A DNA stretch of 8,666 bases from Flavobacteriaceae bacterium (GTDB lineage Bacteria > Bacteroidota > Bacteroidia > Flavobacteriales > Flavobacteriaceae), in contig JAESUF010000292.1 of assembly GCA_016763215.1 (NCBI GenBank), positions 1 through 8,666 of the forward strand. Direction: 5' to 3'. A model generated the notes under the pieces. That model was not told the origin of the DNA. It saw only the letters and a program-made list of their open reading frames with translations, and did no database searches. Positions 5,973 through 8,666 of the stretch are shown here, in pieces; the stretch's first letter is position 1; each line of letters begins with the position of its first letter. The position numbers were made by a program, and so were the translations under genes.

Positions 5973-6530
5973 ATGAGTCAGACAAAACAAATACATTATA
6001 GTATCATTCAACAATGTAAAAAGAATGATTCTAAGGCGCAAATGGAACTTTACAATTTGTATTGTAAAGGAATGTTTTTAGTAGCGAAACGCTATATGAA
6101 GGACGATTTCGCAGCTGAAGATGTAATGCAAGATGCTTTTATAAAAGCATTTAAGAAAATGGACTCCTATAAAGGTGAGGTAAGCTTTGGCGCTTGGTTA
6201 AAACGAATAGTAATCAACCAGAGTATAGATGAACTGAAAAAGAAAAAACTAGAGCTTGTTTCTATCAATAATGAAACACACCAAGTTTTGGATGATGATG
6301 ATTGGCAGGTTTCCGATACAACAACCATGCAACATATTGTGAATTGTATCAAAGAATTAAAAGAAAAATACAGAGTAGTACTCTCATTGTATTTATTAGA
6401 AGGGTATGATCATCAAGAGATTTCTCAAATTTTAGGAATCACAGAAGTGACATCGAGAACGCATTTATTGCGAGGAAAAAAGAAATTACAAGAAAACTTA
6501 AAATCGATACATTATGCCGAAGGATATTAG
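5973..6530 (+). CDS. ECF-type RNA polymerase sigma factor
   Basis: This 185-residue protein has the minimal two-domain sigma-70 layout. Region 2 covers about 21-92, with the core-binding and -10-recognition stretch DAFIKAFKKMDSYKGEVSFG (54-73) and WLKRIVINQSIDELKKKK (75-92). An acidic linker with DDDDW (107-111) follows. Region 4 covers about 119-176, with a helix-turn-helix near 145-168 (YDHQEISQILGITEVTSRTH). There is no region 1 or 3. It should direct RNA polymerase to a small regulon, probably including its own operon through the TGCAAC-N16-CGTC promoter upstream. The 3' end overlaps the next gene by 17 bp, and that product looks like its anti-sigma partner. The signal sensed is unknown. 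Confidence 0.93.
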   Translation: MSQTKQIHYSIIQQCKKNDSKAQMELYNLYCKGMFLVAKRYMKDDFAAEDVMQDAFIKAFKKMDSYKGEVSFGAWLKRIVINQSIDELKKKKLELVSINNETHQVLDDDDWQVSDTTTMQHIVNCIKELKEKYRVVLSLYLLEGYDHQEISQILGITEVTSRTHLLRGKKKLQENLKSIHYAEGY

Positions 6531-7032
6531 AGAAATGTTGGAGAATTACCCAGAAGAGAAAGGAAACTTATCTGTGAATCATGCAACTAGATTTGAAGAT
6601 AAATTAAGGAAAGAATTGCATCGAGAAAAACCAAAACGTCAAACGTATAAATGGCTATCTATTGCAGCATCTATTGCCTTATTAGTTAGTATTGCCATTC
6701 AGTTTTACCCTGAAAAAAATGTTGAAGTTATTCCAACAGAGATTCAGAAATCAGATCAGAAAATAAGCTTAGGTTCTATTTCACCTGAATTAAATACGAT
6801 AGAACGATACTATACAAATAGTATTAATCTCGAGTTAAGTAAATTGGAATTAACAGAACAGAATCAAGAAATTTTAGATAGTTATCTCAATAAGATAAAA
6901 GAGCTAACTACAGACTATAAAACATTAACCTTAGAGCTCAATACAAAAGGGGTTAATGATGGAACCATCGATGCATTAATAAGTAATTTACAATTGCGAC
7001 TACAGCTGTTAAAACGTTTAAAAAGCAATTGA
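6514..7032 (+). CDS. Probable single-span anti-sigma factor
   Basis: The product has 172 residues. The N-terminal ~45 residues are charged and contain NHATRFEDKLRKEL (22-35), similar to the short H-x-x-RF-x-x-KL stretch seen before the membrane span in other Bacteroidota sigma-linked proteins. A single hydrophobic helix (about 47-64) follows, then a mostly helical, Leu/Glu/Lys-rich outer region (about 85-172) likely to form a coiled coil. No zinc-binding HxxxCxxC anti-sigma motif and no FecR domain are seen. The role as membrane-bound anti-sigma is inferred from topology and from the 17-bp overlap with the sigma gene, which implies coupled, near-stoichiometric translation. The beta-repeat protein gene begins 30 bp downstream and is probably cotranscribed. 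Confidence 0.7.
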   Translation: MPKDIREMLENYPEEKGNLSVNHATRFEDKLRKELHREKPKRQTYKWLSIAASIALLVSIAIQFYPEKNVEVIPTEIQKSDQKISLGSISPELNTIERYYTNSINLELSKLELTEQNQEILDSYLNKIKELTTDYKTLTLELNTKGVNDGTIDALISNLQLRLQLLKRLKSN

Positions 7033-7062
7033 AAGATTTAAAAGAATTAAACTCAAAACAAA

Positions 7063-8415
7063 ATGAAATTCAAAACACTTAAAAATATCACCACTGTTTT
7101 TTTGTTGGCTGCATCCGTAGTTGTTGTTGCACAAAAGCAGAGTAAGAACTTTAAAGAGAGTTTTAAAGTAAACAAAGACGTTACAGTAGAAATAAATGCA
7201 ACCAATGCTGAAATCGACGTAACCACTTGGAATAAGAATGTTGTTTCAGTAGTGGCTTCTATAGAAATAGAAGGGTTGACCAAAAAGGAAGCTGAAAAGT
7301 ACTTAAAGAACTATAAGTTTGAAGCTTTAGGGAATAGTAGTAAAGTGAAAATTACCTCAAGAGGAAACAATTCTTTCCGATTTAGTGACAATGATTTTGT
7401 TATTTTTAATAATGATTTCGTGATGCCAAACATAGTAATTCCAGAAATTCCTGATTTCGAAATGCCTGAAATTAATTTTACAATGCCTGATTTTGACTTC
7501 GACTTCGATACTCTTTTCATGGGCTTAGGGGATTTAGAATTCGACTTTGATGAATATTTTGAAGATGGAAAAGAATATTTATTCCAATGGAAGAGTGATG
7601 CCAGAGAAATAACGATCAAATCAAAAAAAGATTGGGAGAAATTTAAAAAATCGAAAGAGTATAAGAAGTTTAAAAAAGAAATGAAAACTTCTAAAGAGAA
7701 AATGAAGAAGGAATTGGCAAAAGCAAGAAAAGAAATTAAAGGGATGGATATGAGTAAAATCATTAGAGAATCTCTAGAAAAAGCCAGCGAGTCAATCAGA
7801 GAGATTGATATGAAAAAAATAAATAAAGAACTGGCAAAAGTGAGAAAAGAAATTAATAGTAGCTTTAATAACAGTTTTATTTTTGATACAGATTCTAATG
7901 AATTTACAATCAATAATAAGAAAGTGAAGATCAAAAAGAAAATCACAATTAAGGTGCCAAAAGGAGCTACGTTTAACTTGAATACAAGACATTGTAAAGT
8001 GAAGTTGCCAAAAACGAAAGCCTCAGGGAAAGTATCTTATGGAACTTTTAATGCCAATGGTTTGAACGGAGGAAATTTAAAAATTGAGTATTCTCCAGTT
8101 AACATAAACACATTAAATTCTAGTACGTTGTTTTTAAATAATGTAACCGATGCCAAAGTGGCATCGGTTACCAACTCAAATATTACATCAAGCTCAGGAA
8201 AACTGACTATAGGTAAAGTTTTAAGTGATGTTACTATTGATTTATCTTTCGGAGATATTCTTATTTCAAGTTTTGATTCAATGCTCCAAAATTTTAAAAT
8301 GGATTTGAAACATTCGGATGCAACGATAAATGCAACTACCTTTAAGAATAAAATGGATATTGCGATGGTATATGATTCTAATGGTAAAAAATATGACCTA
8401 TTAAAAAAAGGGTAA
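7063..8415 (+). CDS. Secreted DUF4097-like beta-repeat protein with helical insertion
   Basis: The 450-residue product begins with a Sec signal peptide (cleavage probably VVA-QKQ, after residue 23). It continues as an N-terminal beta portion (about 30-105), an acidic Pro/Phe/Asp segment (about 112-170, with MPDFDFDFD), a Lys/Glu-rich helical segment (about 185-266) with a roughly 20-residue repeat, and a C-terminal beta-strand region (about 288-440) rich in Ser/Thr/Asn. The beta parts resemble DUF4097-type adhesin-like proteins often encoded beside ECF sigma/anti-sigma pairs in Bacteroidota. A location outside the cytoplasm is inferred. The TAA at 8413 probably follows a one-base slip: 33 more sensible codons lie in the next frame, to 8515. 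Function is unknown; it may be an envelope-stress output or signal-binding partner of the sigma system. Confidence 0.8.
   Translation: MKFKTLKNITTVFLLAASVVVVAQKQSKNFKESFKVNKDVTVEINATNAEIDVTTWNKNVVSVVASIEIEGLTKKEAEKYLKNYKFEALGNSSKVKITSRGNNSFRFSDNDFVIFNNDFVMPNIVIPEIPDFEMPEINFTMPDFDFDFDTLFMGLGDLEFDFDEYFEDGKEYLFQWKSDAREITIKSKKDWEKFKKSKEYKKFKKEMKTSKEKMKKELAKARKEIKGMDMSKIIRESLEKASESIREIDMKKINKELAKVRKEINSSFNNSFIFDTDSNEFTINNKKVKIKKKITIKVPKGATFNLNTRHCKVKLPKTKASGKVSYGTFNANGLNGGNLKIEYSPVNINTLNSSTLFLNNVTDAKVASVTNSNITSSSGKLTIGKVLSDVTIDLSFGDILISSFDSMLQNFKMDLKHSDATINATTFKNKMDIAMVYDSNGKKYDLLKKG
8143..8171. repeat. Perfect 13-bp inverted repeat inside coding sequence
   Basis: GTAACCGATGCCA (8143-8155) and its exact complement TGGCATCGGTTAC (8159-8171) flank the three bases AAG. 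The arms are GC-richer than the surrounding gene and would form a very stable RNA hairpin about 245 nt before the annotated stop. No T run follows, so it is not an intrinsic terminator. It encodes VTDAKVASVT of the beta-repeat protein. Confidence 0.6.
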
Positions 8416-8515
8416 AAAATCATTCACTCTAAATAGAACCTTTACTTTTAAAACAAAAGATAACGCCGTAAAAATAGAAGGGAAATATAGCTATCTAACA
8501 TTAAAATCTAATTAA
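8404..8515 (+). other. Out-of-frame C-terminal tail of the beta-repeat gene
   Basis: Reading from 8411 in the frame shifted by one base gives GKKSFTLNRTFTFK, then a stretch ending GKYSYLTLKSN, and a TAA at 8513. The alternating polar/hydrophobic pattern continues the beta strands of the preceding protein. Removing one A from the A7 run at 8403-8409 joins it in frame and yields a protein of about 483 residues. I read it as the true C-terminus, displaced by an indel in the run. Confidence 0.6.
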
Positions 8516-8666
8516 GATAGGTTTAAAACTACGCTGAAAATTACCAAACTTCTAACAGAATTCCATTTCTGTATTCTTTGGAAAATCTGATGATCCCATC
8601 CAACGAAAGCTACAAGTAAATTTTCTTGACTTTCTTCAACGTTGAGTTTTTTATCTTTTAATAAAT
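8512..8666 (-). CDS. Partial open frame entering from the right edge
   Basis: On the minus strand one frame is open from the window edge to a TAA at 8512-8514, about 50 codons. It contains NVEESQENLLVAFVGWDHQI and ends SVRSLVIFSVVLNLS. The composition is protein-like, and a stop-free run this long is not common in DNA this AT-rich, but I recognise no family. It would be the C-terminal part of a gene converging on the beta-repeat gene. The start lies outside the window. It may be spurious. Confidence 0.35.
   Translation of the reverse strand, partial: LLKDKKLNVEESQENLLVAFVGWDHQIFQRIQKWNSVRSLVIFSVVLNLS

Noticed and set aside
6296..6305. GATGATGATGATT microsatellite-like run in the sigma gene
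   Set aside because: It encodes the acidic DDDDW linker between sigma regions and is too short to call a repeat tract.
6167..6352. Minus-strand frame inside the sigma factor gene
   Set aside because: Runs of Phe and Ser come from reading Lys/Glu codons backwards; shadow frame.
7311..7946. 211-codon minus-strand frame antisense to the beta-repeat gene
   Set aside because: Long only because the sense strand is Lys/Glu/Asp-rich, which rarely gives reverse stops. The Ser/Phe/Leu-rich product has no credible features. The same holds for the minus frames at 7053-7283, 7792-7992 and 8037-8423.

Overview
The window (8,666 bp, AT-rich) looks like chromosomal DNA of a gliding-type member of the Flavobacteriaceae (Bacteroidota). 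The evidence is a recognisable gldI lipoprotein gene, promoters of the TTG-N19-TAnnTTTG type, a lack of Shine-Dalgarno sequences, and AT-rich, Lys/Glu/Ile-rich coding. The genus cannot be fixed from this sequence. No rRNA, tRNA, CRISPR array, insertion sequence, phage or integrase feature was seen.

Layout. (1) At the left, ndk (nucleoside diphosphate kinase) lies on the minus strand with a good promoter and a good intrinsic terminator. (2) A 219-bp divergent intergenic region follows. It carries a perfect 12-bp-arm palindrome of unknown function. (3) A tightly packed plus-strand operon comes next: a DHH/DHHA1 phosphoesterase (NrnA-like), gldI, an FKBP-type lipoprotein isomerase, a lipoprotein that fuses a cyclophilin to a degenerate FKBP domain, and a PAP2-family membrane phosphatase. 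The genes overlap by 11, 11 and 4 bp. The PAP2 gene starts with TTG directly after, and in frame with, the preceding stop. Three consecutive prolyl-isomerase-fold lipoproteins suggest a module for folding envelope or surface proteins, with GldI tying it to gliding. (4) Convergent to this is a meaB/argK-type GTPase gene, broken by a one-base deletion in a homopolymer. (5) Divergent from meaB is a second plus-strand operon: an ECF-like sigma factor, a single-span probable anti-sigma factor (17-bp overlap), and a secreted DUF4097-like beta-repeat protein. The last carries an acidic segment and a Lys-rich helical repeat segment inside the beta domain. A promoter of classical ECF form (TGCAAC-N16-CGTC) lies just upstream of the sigma gene, suggesting autoregulation. 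(6) At the right edge a minus-strand open frame enters the window and ends on the same TTAA at which the frameshifted tail of the DUF4097-like gene ends.

The main points for a second look are the two homopolymer frameshifts (meaB, and the last 34 codons of the DUF4097-like gene), which are either sequencing indels or real lesions; the repeat-bearing insertion in the DUF4097-like protein; two strong hairpins inside coding sequence; the intergenic palindrome; and the ECF promoter. I found no clearly new multi-gene system. The most unusual architecture is the sigma/anti-sigma/beta-repeat operon together with the isomerase lipoprotein cluster.
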